Positions 6,010 through 12,172 of a stretch of 12,172 nucleotides of DNA are shown here, piece after piece. The notes beneath the pieces are model-generated. The model saw only the letters and a list, made by a program, of their open reading frames with translations. It was not told the origin of the DNA and did not search any database. Position numbers and translations under genes: made by a program. The DNA comes from Paracoccaceae bacterium (GTDB taxonomy: Bacteria > Pseudomonadota > Alphaproteobacteria > Rhodobacterales > Rhodobacteraceae), in NCBI GenBank assembly GCA_007128865.1, contig SKWP01000368.1, forward strand, positions 1 through 12,172. The letters run 5' to 3'. The stretch's first letter is position 1; each line of letters begins with the position of its first letter.

Positions 6010-7634
6010 CCGACACGAGCCTCACCCTTGCAGAAGCCGTTGTCGACCAGTGCGTTGCCCATGGCGTGCAGCGGATATTCGGCGTGCCCGGCGGCGGCTC
6101 CAGCCTGCAGGTCATCGAGGCGGCGGCAAGGCGGGGCATCCCCTTTGTCCTGACCCGGTCCGAAACCCCGGCCGTGATCATGGCGGCGGTCACCGGCGAA
6201 CTGACCGGCAGGCCCGGCGCGGCACTGGCGACAAAGGGCCCGGGTTTGGCCAACGGCCTGAACGGGCTTGCCTGTGCGCTGCTCGACCGGGCCCCGATGC
6301 TTCTGTTCACCGACGGCTTCGACCCCGCCGGACTGGCATACCAGAGCCATCAGGTTCTGGATCAGCCGGCCATGGCGGCACCGCTGGTCAAGGGCTATGG
6401 CCGCCTCGACGGACCGGCACCGGGGATCGAAACCGCCGACCTTCTCGATCTTGCGCTGACCCACCCGCGCGGCCCGGTCTGTGTCGAATTCACCGCAGCC
6501 CGCGCAAAGCGTCCGGTCAGCGGACACCGGACGCGAACCCCGGCGCCGGCATCCCCGCCCGGCCCGGCCGCACGGGAGATCGAGCGCGCCCGGGAGCTGA
6601 TCGGTGCAGCCCGGCGCCCGGCAATCGTCGCCGGGCTGCAAACCGTGCGCGATCCCGCCCATGTGGCGGCGCTGCGGCTGCTGGCCGATGCGCTGAACTG
6701 CCCGGTGTTTCCCACCTACAAGGCCAAGGGCGTGCTGCCCGATGCCGACCCGCGGGTCATCGGGCTTTATGTCGGTGGCGCCGGCGAATCGGCCGAGCTT
6801 TCGCAGGCCGACCTGATCGTGCTGTTCGGCGCCGACCCGGTGGAATTCGCCCTGCAACCGTGGCGTTACCCCGACCACAAGGTGATTGATGCCAGCCTGC
6901 ACCCGTACGAGCGCCGCTACATGGCCCCCGATGCCAGCCCGATCGGCCCGCTGGACGCGATCGCGAGGGCGCTCGCGGCTGCCGCTCCGGCCGGAGGCAG
7001 CGCCTGGACGGAGCCGGAATTCGCAGCCATGCGCAGCGCCCTGCAGGCCAGGCTTGCCATCGACTCCGGCGGGCCGATAACCGCGCAGACGGTGGTCGAG
7101 GCCGCCCGCCGCGCCGCGCCCGCGGGCACGCGCCTGACCGTGGACGCCGGCGCCCACATGTTGCCGGCCATGGCATTCTGGCAAGCCGACGCGCCCAACG
7201 AGGTGCTGATCTCCAATGGCCTGGCCACCATGGCCTTTGCCCTGCCTGCCGCCATCGCCGCAGCCCTGCACGAACCGCAACGCCCGGTGATCGCCTTTAC
7301 CGGCGATGGCGGGCTTGCGATGTGCCTCGGCGAACTGGCGACGGCCGTTCAGGCGGGCTGCAACCTGACCGTGGTGGTGTTCAACGACTCCGCGTTGTCG
7401 TTGATCGGGGTAAAGCAGGCGCGCAGCGGCATGGCACCGCTGGGCGTTGGCTTCGCACCCGCCGATTTCGCCACCGCCGCGCGCGGTCTGGGGGCGCTGG
7501 GCATTCGCTGCGAAACCCCCGGGGACCTGGACGCGGCGCTTGCCCGCGGGCTGGCGCATGAAGGCCCCGCAGTCGTCGATGTGGTCATTGATCCATCCGG
7601 CTACATCGGACAGGTGGAACGGCTGCGCGGCTGA
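6006..7634 (+). CDS. Thiamine diphosphate-dependent enzyme, acetolactate synthase / 2-keto acid decarboxylase superfamily
   Basis: Predicted to cleave or ligate a 2-keto acid using ThDP and Mg2+; cytoplasmic. It has 542 residues, typical for this superfamily. The PYR domain (about 5-170) begins with FGVPGG (25-30) and carries the cofactor-activating Glu as E53 in RSETPA; the central domain is about 190-325; the PP domain (about 360-530) has [12 protein letters not shown] (403-414) and the ThDP-binding motif GDG (433-435) with N460. An ATKGPG segment (75-80) stands where many relatives have a TSGPG-like loop. Candidate activities include acetolactate synthase, benzoylformate- or sulfopyruvate-type decarboxylase, and sulfoacetaldehyde acetyltransferase-like chemistry; I cannot choose. 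No small regulatory acetolactate synthase subunit follows, which argues against biosynthetic ilvB. The start at 6006 is set by the ATGA overlap with the RraA-like gene; longer upstream extensions in this frame run through that gene. Confidence 0.92.
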   Translation: MTDTSLTLAEAVVDQCVAHGVQRIFGVPGGGSSLQVIEAAARRGIPFVLTRSETPAVIMAAVTGELTGRPGAALATKGPGLANGLNGLACALLDRAPMLLFTDGFDPAGLAYQSHQVLDQPAMAAPLVKGYGRLDGPAPGIETADLLDLALTHPRGPVCVEFTAARAKRPVSGHRTRTPAPASPPGPAAREIERARELIGAARRPAIVAGLQTVRDPAHVAALRLLADALNCPVFPTYKAKGVLPDADPRVIGLYVGGAGESAELSQADLIVLFGADPVEFALQPWRYPDHKVIDASLHPYERRYMAPDASPIGPLDAIARALAAAAPAGGSAWTEPEFAAMRSALQARLAIDSGGPITAQTVVEAARRAAPAGTRLTVDAGAHMLPAMAFWQADAPNEVLISNGLATMAFALPAAIAAALHEPQRPVIAFTGDGGLAMCLGELATAVQAGCNLTVVVFNDSALSLIGVKQARSGMAPLGVGFAPADFATAARGLGALGIRCETPGDLDAALARGLAHEGPAVVDVVIDPSGYIGQVERLRG

Positions 7635-7701
7635 GGCCCGATTCCGGCTTGCCCGTCGGACGGCCACGGCGCTATCTGGGGCCGCTACCGGAGGGATTGC
7701 C
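7635..7701 (+). promoter_or_regulatory. Gap before proA with a weak candidate promoter and an 11-base palindrome
   Basis: This 67-base gap holds TTGCCC (7649-7654) and TATCTG (7673-7678) with an 18-base spacer, a weak sigma-70-like pair that would start transcription about 15-20 bases before proA. An 11-base inverted repeat CCGTC-G-GACGG (7653-7663) lies within it. It could give proA expression independent of the catabolic operon. No terminator with a T tract is visible after the ThDP gene, so read-through is also possible. Confidence 0.3.
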
Positions 7702-8982
7702 ATGACCGAAGCCGCCAGCATCGCCGATACCGACATCGGCGCGCAGATGACCGCGATCGGCGCCCGCGCCCGCGCGGCTGCCGCCGAACTGGCCTTTGCA
7801 TCCCCCGGCAGCAAGCGCCGGGCGCTGGACGCCGCCGCCGACGCGGTCGAGGCACGCAGCGATGCGCTGCTGGCAGCCAATGCCCGCGACATGGACGCGG
7901 CGCGCGCGCGTGGCCTTTCCGCTGCGATGCTCGACCGTCTGGCGCTGGATCCCGGCCGGCTGGCCGGCGTTGCGGCAAGCCTCCGCGCCGTGGCCGCACA
8001 GGATGACCCGGTCGGTGCGGTGATCGCCGACTGGACCGTGCCCTCGGGCCTGCGCATCCGCCGGGTGCGCACGCCGCTGGGCGTGGTGGGCGTGATCTAT
8101 GAAAGCCGGCCCAATGTCACCGCCGATGCCGGCGCGCTGTGCCTGAAGGCCGGCAACGCGGTGATCCTGCGCGGCGGGTCCGAAAGCTTCCATTCCTCCA
8201 CCGCGCTGCACGGCTGCATGGTCGCCGGGCTGGCTGCCGCCGGCCTGCCCGCCGACGCCATCCAGATGGTGCCGACCCGCGACCGCGCCGCCGTCACCGC
8301 CATGCTGCGCATGGTCGCGCATATCGATGTGATCGTGCCGCGCGGCGGCAAGGGGCTGGTGGGCCTGGTGCAGGCCGAGGCCCGCGTGCCCGTCTTTGCC
8401 CATCTCGAAGGCATCTGCCATGTGTTCGTGGATGCCGCCGCCGACCCCGAAAAGGCGCGTCGCGTGGTGCTCAACGCCAAGACCCGCCGCACCGGCGTCT
8501 GCGGCGCGGCCGAATGCCTGCTGATCCACCGCGCCGTGGCCGCCACGCTGGGCGCACAGCTGGTGGCCGACCTCGTCGCCGCCGGGGTCGAGCTGCGCGG
8601 CTGCCCGGCGTTGCAGCACCTGCCCGGCGTGGTGCCGGCCACGGCCGACGACTGGGGCCGCGAATACCTCGACAGCATCATCGCCGCGAGGGTCGTGGAC
8701 GATATCGATGCCGCCATCGCCCATATCCGCCGCTACGGCTCCAGCCATACCGAAAGCATCCTGACCGAAGACGACGCCGCTGCCGAACGCTTCTTCACCC
8801 GGCTCGATTCGGCGATCCTGATGCGCAACGCCTCCACCCAGTTCGCCGACGGCGGCGAATTCGGGCTCGGCGCGGAAATCGGCATCGCCACCGGCAAGAT
8901 GCACGCCCGCGGCCCGGTGGGTGCCGAACAGCTCACCAGCTTCAAGTACCTCGTCACCGGCGACGGCACCGTGCGGCCCTGA
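7702..8982 (+). CDS. proA: Gamma-glutamyl phosphate reductase / glutamate-5-semialdehyde dehydrogenase
   Basis: Second enzyme of proline biosynthesis: reduces L-glutamyl 5-phosphate, made by ProB, to glutamate 5-semialdehyde with NADPH in the cytoplasm. It has 426 residues, close to the usual 415-420. The catalytic Cys is C267 in [10 protein letters not shown] (262-271). The ProA signature is present at about 332-353, ending [14 protein letters not shown]. Other family stretches are [11 protein letters not shown] (130-140), LRGGSE (156-161), IVPRGG (211-216) and [10 protein letters not shown] near the C terminus. GGAGGG (7690-7695) lies six bases before the ATG at 7702, which fixes the start; the frame is open further upstream only because it shadows the ThDP gene. 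ProB is not adjacent on the left as it often is. Third-position G/C bias appears stronger than in the catabolic genes, in keeping with a core gene. Confidence 0.97.
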   Translation: MTEAASIADTDIGAQMTAIGARARAAAAELAFASPGSKRRALDAAADAVEARSDALLAANARDMDAARARGLSAAMLDRLALDPGRLAGVAASLRAVAAQDDPVGAVIADWTVPSGLRIRRVRTPLGVVGVIYESRPNVTADAGALCLKAGNAVILRGGSESFHSSTALHGCMVAGLAAAGLPADAIQMVPTRDRAAVTAMLRMVAHIDVIVPRGGKGLVGLVQAEARVPVFAHLEGICHVFVDAAADPEKARRVVLNAKTRRTGVCGAAECLLIHRAVAATLGAQLVADLVAAGVELRGCPALQHLPGVVPATADDWGREYLDSIIAARVVDDIDAAIAHIRRYGSSHTESILTEDDAAAERFFTRLDSAILMRNASTQFADGGEFGLGAEIGIATGKMHARGPVGAEQLTSFKYLVTGDGTVRP

Positions 8983-9022
8983 CACGACCGGGGCCGGGGC
9001 CTGCGGCGGCGGCAGCGGCGGA
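8983..9022. other. Short convergent gap between proA and anbu
   Basis: Forty GC-rich bases separate the convergent stops of proA and the Anbu gene. They contain GGCCGGGGCC and GGCGGCGGC runs but no clear stem-loop with a T tract on either strand, so no terminator can be called with confidence. Confidence 0.4.
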
Positions 9023-9751
9023 TCAGGCCTCGATGCCGCGGAACGCCTCGCGCAGCGCCTGCGACCAGGCCTCCGACATGCGCGCAAAACCCGGATCGCC
9101 GGCCTCGATGCGGCGCTGTTCGCCGACCCGGCAGGCATCGGCCCCGATCACCACCAGATCGAGCGGCATGCCCACCGACAGATTCGACCGGATGGTAGAA
9201 TCCATCGACAGCAGCACCGCCTTGCGCGCATCGGCCAGCGAGGTGTCGGGCGTCACCACCCGGTCCAGGATCGGCTTGCCGTACTTGTGCTCGCCGATCT
9301 GCAGGAACGGCGTGTCCTCGGTCGCCTCGATGAAATTGCCCTCCGGATAGATCAGGAACATCCGCATCCCGCCGCCCTGGCGCTGCCCGGCAACGATCAT
9401 GCTGGCGGTGGCCGACTGCTTCATCGCCGCCATCTTGTCGGCCACCTCGGCCCGGACCGCGGCCAGCGTGCGCCCGACGATCCCGGCCACGCGCAGCATG
9501 GTGGGGGCGGTCATGATCGATTCCGTCGCCTCCGCGCCGGGGTCGCCGCTGATCGCCTCCTGCAGGCGCGCGATGGTGGTCTGGGTGACCGAAAGACTGC
9601 CCGCGGTCAGGATCGCGATGACCCGCTCGCCGGGCTCCTCGAACAGGAACATCTTGCGGTAGGTGGCGATGTTGTCGAGCCCGGCATTGGTGCGGGTGTC
9701 CGACAGCAGCACCATGCCCGCCTTCAGCAGCAACCCCACGCAATAGGTCAT
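9023..9751 (-). CDS. Anbu, proteasome/HslV-like Thr hydrolase (20S proteasome A/B family)
   Basis: Bacterial proteasome homologue of the Ntn-hydrolase fold, related to HslV; cytoplasmic assemblies. It has 242 residues, normal for Anbu. The start MTYCVG places a Thr directly after the initiator Met, which becomes the N-terminal nucleophile after Met removal. The supporting catalytic residues are the Asp of SDTRTNAG (D18, mature 17) and the Lys of YRKM (K33, mature 32). DTRTNAG plus FRKM/YRKM is the hallmark of Anbu rather than HslV. No HslU-type ATPase is encoded alongside. GGAGA lies on the minus strand a few bases before the ATG at 9751. It lies downstream of the ATP-grasp, alpha-E and transglutaminase genes, its known genomic partners, separated from the last by 121 bases containing a repeat. 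Open sequence in this frame beyond 9751 crosses the repeat and is not coding. Confidence 0.95.
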   Translation of the reverse strand: MTYCVGLLLKAGMVLLSDTRTNAGLDNIATYRKMFLFEEPGERVIAILTAGSLSVTQTTIARLQEAISGDPGAEATESIMTAPTMLRVAGIVGRTLAAVRAEVADKMAAMKQSATASMIVAGQRQGGGMRMFLIYPEGNFIEATEDTPFLQIGEHKYGKPILDRVVTPDTSLADARKAVLLSMDSTIRSNLSVGMPLDLVVIGADACRVGEQRRIEAGDPGFARMSEAWSQALREAFRGIEA

Positions 9752-9800
9752 GTCCGTCTCCGATTCTCGGGCCCTGCACTGACGGGCATTCATCCTTGCC

Positions 9801-9854
9801 CAAATATCCCGGGGGGTGAATTCGGCGCAGCCGAAGAGGGGGGCAGCGCCCCCC
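9801..9854. repeat. Rhodobacteraceae-type extragenic repeat with two perfect hairpins
   Basis: Two adjacent stem-loops follow an AAATATCCCGGGGGG segment (9802-9816): TTCGGC-GCA-GCCGAA (9821-9835) and GGGGGGC-AGC-GCCCCCC (9838-9854). I recall this arrangement (a TATcCCGGGGG block, a GGCGCAGCC stem, then a G-run/C-run stem) as a widespread intergenic repeat of Rhodobacteraceae; this is from memory, not a search. It lies between the transglutaminase stop and the anbu start and could act in minus-strand transcript processing or as a partial terminator. There is no T tract directly after the G/C hairpin on either strand. Confidence 0.7.
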
Positions 9855-9872
9855 TGCCCTGACATGCTTCCG

Positions 9873-10685
9873 TTACTGCTGCCCGGCCTCCACTGCAACG
9901 GTGACGTCAAGGCTCTCGGACCCTGCGCCACGCGCGATGCCGCGGATCGGCGCCGCGGTGCGGGCGTCATGGCCCGAGCCGAGCCGGATGTAGCGTTCGT
10001 CCGGGCAGCAGCGGTTGGCAGCGTCGAAACCGACCCAGCCCAGCCCCTCGACCCAGATTTCGGCCCAGGCATGGGCGGCCTCGTGGGGAATGCCGTCTTC
10101 GGTGGCATGCAGATAGCCCGAGACATAGCGCGCCGGCAGCCCCTGGGTCAGCGCCACCGCGATCAGGGCGTGGGCGTGGTCCTGGCACACCCCCTCGCCC
10201 TGGCCCAGCGCCTCGGCTGCGGTGGTGTGGGCATGGGTGGTTCCGGGCCGGTAGGCGATGGCATCGGCCACCGCCGCGGCCAGCCGATGCGCCCGTTCCA
10301 GCCCGTCGCCGCCGCCGCCGGCGGCGGTGCGGCCGAGTTCGGTCAGCGCCAGATCGGCGCGGGTGGCCAGCGTGTCGCGCAGATAGGCGCCGGGCGGCAC
10401 CCGTTCGCGATGGCCGCGCAGCACGCCGGCAAGATCGGTGGTTTCCACCTGTCCGGTGACGGTGACGGAAAGCGCATCCAGCGGGCCGCGGGCGGAATGG
10501 GCGCTGACCCAGTCCCCGGCCCCGTCGCGGAAGGCACCGCCGGGGATGCCGTCGGAAACCCGGACGGCCCAGCTGATCACCCGCTGGCCGTCAAAGCGCG
10601 ACGGGGTCAGCCGGTGGCTTTGCACCACGCCGCGCACCGGCCGGTCGTAGCGATAGGTGGTGACATGCTCGACGCTCAGGATCAT
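9873..10685 (-). CDS. Transglutaminase-like cysteine peptidase with N-terminal beta domain
   Basis: Member of the bacterial transglutaminase-like superfamily (COG1305 type), probably a cysteine peptidase or amidase acting on a peptide. It has 270 residues. The N-terminal part (about 1-95) is the bacterial transglutaminase N-terminal region, beginning with HVTTYRYDRPV (7-17). The catalytic triad is complete: C167 in GEGVCQDHAH, H205 in EAAHAWAEIW, and D221 in GFDAANR. A glycine-rich stretch (AAGGGGDG, 121-128) links the two parts. No signal peptide or membrane segment is seen, so it is likely cytoplasmic. The start overlaps the stop of the alpha-E gene (ATGA), showing coupling, and the stop is TAA. 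It belongs to the conserved ATP-grasp / alpha-E / transglutaminase / Anbu group; the true substrate is not established. Confidence 0.94.
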   Translation of the reverse strand: MILSVEHVTTYRYDRPVRGVVQSHRLTPSRFDGQRVISWAVRVSDGIPGGAFRDGAGDWVSAHSARGPLDALSVTVTGQVETTDLAGVLRGHRERVPPGAYLRDTLATRADLALTELGRTAAGGGGDGLERAHRLAAAVADAIAYRPGTTHAHTTAAEALGQGEGVCQDHAHALIAVALTQGLPARYVSGYLHATEDGIPHEAAHAWAEIWVEGLGWVGFDAANRCCPDERYIRLGSGHDARTAAPIRGIARGAGSESLDVTVAVEAGQQ

Positions 10686-11635
10686 CGCACATCCCCGCTC
10701 AGATACACCTCGTGCACCAGCCCGGCCAGACCGGCCACATCGCCGATGAAGCGGGTCAGGAATTCGTGCAGCCCCTCGTCGAAGATGTCGTCGACGGTCA
10801 TCTCGGCCAGCCCGCCCAGCATCGCCCGCGCCCGGCTCTGGGCCGGGGTGCTGCGCTGGTAGCCGCGCGCCAGGCGTTCCAGATGCTCGGCCGCGCCCGA
10901 GACACAGGTCAGCAGCGAGCGCGGGCATTGCGGGTTGAGGATCAGGAAATGCGCGATCTTGGCCGCCGTCACCTCGCCGCCATAGGCCCAGTGAAACGCC
11001 CGGTGCGCCGAGAGCGCGCGCAGCAGCGTCGTCCACTGGTAGTTGTCGAGCCCGGAACCGACGAAGTCAACCCGCGGCAGCAGCACGAAATACTTCACAT
11101 CCAGCAGCCGCGCGGTGTTGTCGGCGCGTTCGAGGAAATAGCCCAGGTGCAGGAAATCGAAATTGTCGTTGCGCAGCTGGGTGGCATCGATGGCGCCGCG
11201 CAGCTGGGCGCAGTGGCGCAGGGTCCAGTCGGTCAGCATGCTCAGCGGCAGCTCGGAGCGTTCGGTGCGCTGCAGCGCGCGCAGTTCCTGGAATGCGGTG
11301 TTCAGCGCCTCCCAGACCTGGGTGGTCAGCGCGGTGCGCACGATGCGCCCGTTCTCGCGCGCCCGGGTGATGCAGGCGGCGATGGACGAGGAGTTTTCGG
11401 TGTCGAAGAACAGATAGCTTTCGATGTTGCGCTGCACCGGGTCGTCGTACTTGCGCGCGAAACCTTCGGCGGTGCCCGAGGCGCGCAGGATGCTGTCCCA
11501 TTCGCTGCGGTGCCCGTCGCCGGCGCCGGGGATCAGCGACATCCGTTCGCCCACCTGCAGCAGGCGCGCCGATTTCTCGGCCCGCTCCATGTAGCGGGCG
11601 ATCCAGTAGAGGTTTTCGGCTGTCCGGCTCAGCAT
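10682..11635 (-). CDS. Alpha-E domain protein (COG2307 family)
   Basis: All-helical protein of unknown biochemical activity that nearly always accompanies a circularly permuted ATP-grasp protein and a transglutaminase. It has 317 residues from the ATG at 11635. Family hallmarks are the N terminus LSRTAENLYWIARYMERAE (2-20), NSSSIAACITRARENGR (81-97) and the NDNFDFLHLGYFLERADNTA segment (156-175), followed by NPQCPRSL (234-241). A GGGGAGGG-type site lies just upstream of the ATG. The frame stays open another 63 bases upstream, but that would overlap the preceding stop and lacks family sequence. The gap to the upstream ATP-grasp stop is 25 bases, and the stop overlaps the transglutaminase start, so all three form one operon. 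Predicted cytoplasmic. Confidence 0.93.
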   Translation of the reverse strand: MLSRTAENLYWIARYMERAEKSARLLQVGERMSLIPGAGDGHRSEWDSILRASGTAEGFARKYDDPVQRNIESYLFFDTENSSSIAACITRARENGRIVRTALTTQVWEALNTAFQELRALQRTERSELPLSMLTDWTLRHCAQLRGAIDATQLRNDNFDFLHLGYFLERADNTARLLDVKYFVLLPRVDFVGSGLDNYQWTTLLRALSAHRAFHWAYGGEVTAAKIAHFLILNPQCPRSLLTCVSGAAEHLERLARGYQRSTPAQSRARAMLGGLAEMTVDDIFDEGLHEFLTRFIGDVAGLAGLVHEVYLSGDVR

Positions 11636-11660
11636 CGCCCGCCCTCCCCGTGTCCTGCGC

Positions 11661-12172
11661 TCATTCCGCCAGCACCCAGGTGTCCTTGACCCCGCCACCC
11701 TGGCTGGAATTCACCACGAGGCTGCCCTCGGTCAGCGCCACCCGCGTCAGGCCGCCCGGCACCAGCTCGATCCGTTCGCCCACGAGGCAATAGGGGCGCA
11801 GGTCCACATGGCGCGGCGCCACGCCATCCTCCACGAAGGTCGGGCAGGTGGACAGCGACAGGGTGGGCTGGGCGATGTAGTTGCCGGGGTTTTCCACCAG
11901 CCGTTCCCGGAACCGCGCCACCTGTTCGGCGGTGGAGGCGGGCCCCACCAGCATGCCGTAGCCGCCGGAGCCGTGGACCTCCTTGACCACCAGATCGGAC
12001 AGGTTGTCGAGGACGTATTTCAGCTCGTCGCGCTTGCTGCACTGCCAGGTGGGGACGTTCTGCAGGATCGGCTCCTCGCCCAGATAGAAGCGGATCATCT
12101 CGGGCACGAAGCAATAGACCGCCTTGTCGTCGGCCACGCCCGCGCCGGGGGCCGAGGCGATGGTCACCCCGC
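11661..12172 (-). CDS. Circularly permuted ATP-grasp protein (DUF404/DUF407, COG2308), C-terminal part; 5' end outside the window
   Basis: Predicted ATP-dependent carboxylate-amine/thiol ligase that would form a peptide-like bond; cytoplasmic. Only about 170 C-terminal codons are present, against roughly 470-490 for the full protein; the frame is open across the right edge, so the real start lies beyond 12172. Visible motifs, in order: [14 protein letters not shown] close to the edge, a SGGYGMLVG glycine-rich loop, [18 protein letters not shown], and the C-terminal [14 protein letters not shown]. These are strongly characteristic of the family. An apparent in-frame GTG at 12167 lies within the conserved domain and is not a start. 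It is the first visible gene of the ATP-grasp / alpha-E / transglutaminase operon. Confidence 0.94.
   Translation of the reverse strand, partial: GVTIASAPGAGVADDKAVYCFVPEMIRFYLGEEPILQNVPTWQCSKRDELKYVLDNLSDLVVKEVHGSGGYGMLVGPASTAEQVARFRERLVENPGNYIAQPTLSLSTCPTFVEDGVAPRHVDLRPYCLVGERIELVPGGLTRVALTEGSLVVNSSQGGGVKDTWVLAE

Noticed and set aside
5370..8072. A 900-codon open frame on the minus strand opposite the RraA-like, ThDP and proA genes
   Set aside because: Antisense shadow produced by high third-position GC; the protein is low-complexity Arg/Gly/Ala-rich with no family motif, while three well-recognised genes occupy the other strand.
7672..9138. A 488-codon minus-strand open frame opposite proA
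   Set aside because: Shadow of proA, whose signature motifs are complete on the plus strand.
10307..10328. GCC/GGC trinucleotide inverted run inside the transglutaminase gene
   Set aside because: It encodes a Gly/Ala-rich linker; low-complexity coding sequence is a sufficient explanation for its palindromic look.
9816..10862. A 348-codon plus-strand open frame opposite the transglutaminase and alpha-E genes
   Set aside because: The minus-strand genes have intact catalytic triad and family motifs; this frame has none.
10712..11689. A 325-codon plus-strand open frame opposite the alpha-E gene
   Set aside because: Antisense shadow; the alpha-E N-terminal and internal motifs lie on the minus strand.
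1..12172. CRISPR array, tRNA, rRNA, insertion sequence or phage genes
   Set aside because: No regularly spaced repeats, no transposase or integrase motifs, and no tRNA or rRNA signature were found on reading both strands.

Overview
The window looks like chromosomal DNA of a high-GC alphaproteobacterium, most likely Rhodobacteraceae. The evidence is the strong G/C bias at third codon positions, clear purine-rich Shine-Dalgarno sites, protein sequences of alphaproteobacterial character, and a two-hairpin extragenic repeat at about 9801-9854 of a type I recall from Rhodobacteraceae genomes. The organism is inferred; no rRNA, tRNA, CRISPR array, transposase or phage gene is visible.

Left two thirds (1-7634): a divergent catabolic locus. 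On the minus strand an acyl-CoA dehydrogenase (3071-1905) is translationally coupled by an ATGA overlap to an NDP-forming acyl-CoA synthetase that starts at 1908 and runs off the left edge. On the plus strand come a GntR/HutC-family regulator (3265-4071), then an Ldh_2-family 2-hydroxyacid dehydrogenase (4168-5238), an RraA-like aldolase/decarboxylase (5266-6009) and a ThDP-dependent decarboxylase/synthase-like enzyme (6006-7634, ATGA overlap with the previous gene). The 193-base region between the divergent arms carries two inverted repeats placed on candidate promoters. The enzyme set suggests degradation of an organic acid: oxidation of a 2-hydroxyacid to a 2-keto acid, then C-C cleavage or decarboxylation on one arm, and CoA activation followed by alpha,beta-dehydrogenation on the other. 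The substrate cannot be read from the sequence, and no transporter lies in the window.

Middle (7635-9022): proA, the housekeeping glutamate-5-semialdehyde dehydrogenase of proline synthesis, with its own strong ribosome binding site and more extreme G/C third-position use than the genes to its left. It converges with the next block across a 40-base gap. proB is not in the intervals next to it.

Right (9023-12172): a minus-strand cluster transcribed from right to left: the C-terminal part of a circularly permuted ATP-grasp protein, an alpha-E helical protein, a transglutaminase-like cysteine peptidase, and Anbu, the HslV/proteasome-like Thr hydrolase. This gene set is a known, widely conserved association thought to make, modify or degrade a peptide, but its substrate is still poorly defined. 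The Rhodobacteraceae-type repeat sits between the transglutaminase and anbu genes.

Genes cover nearly everything; the largest gap is the 193-base divergent promoter region, and no gene-free stretch exceeds 300 bases.
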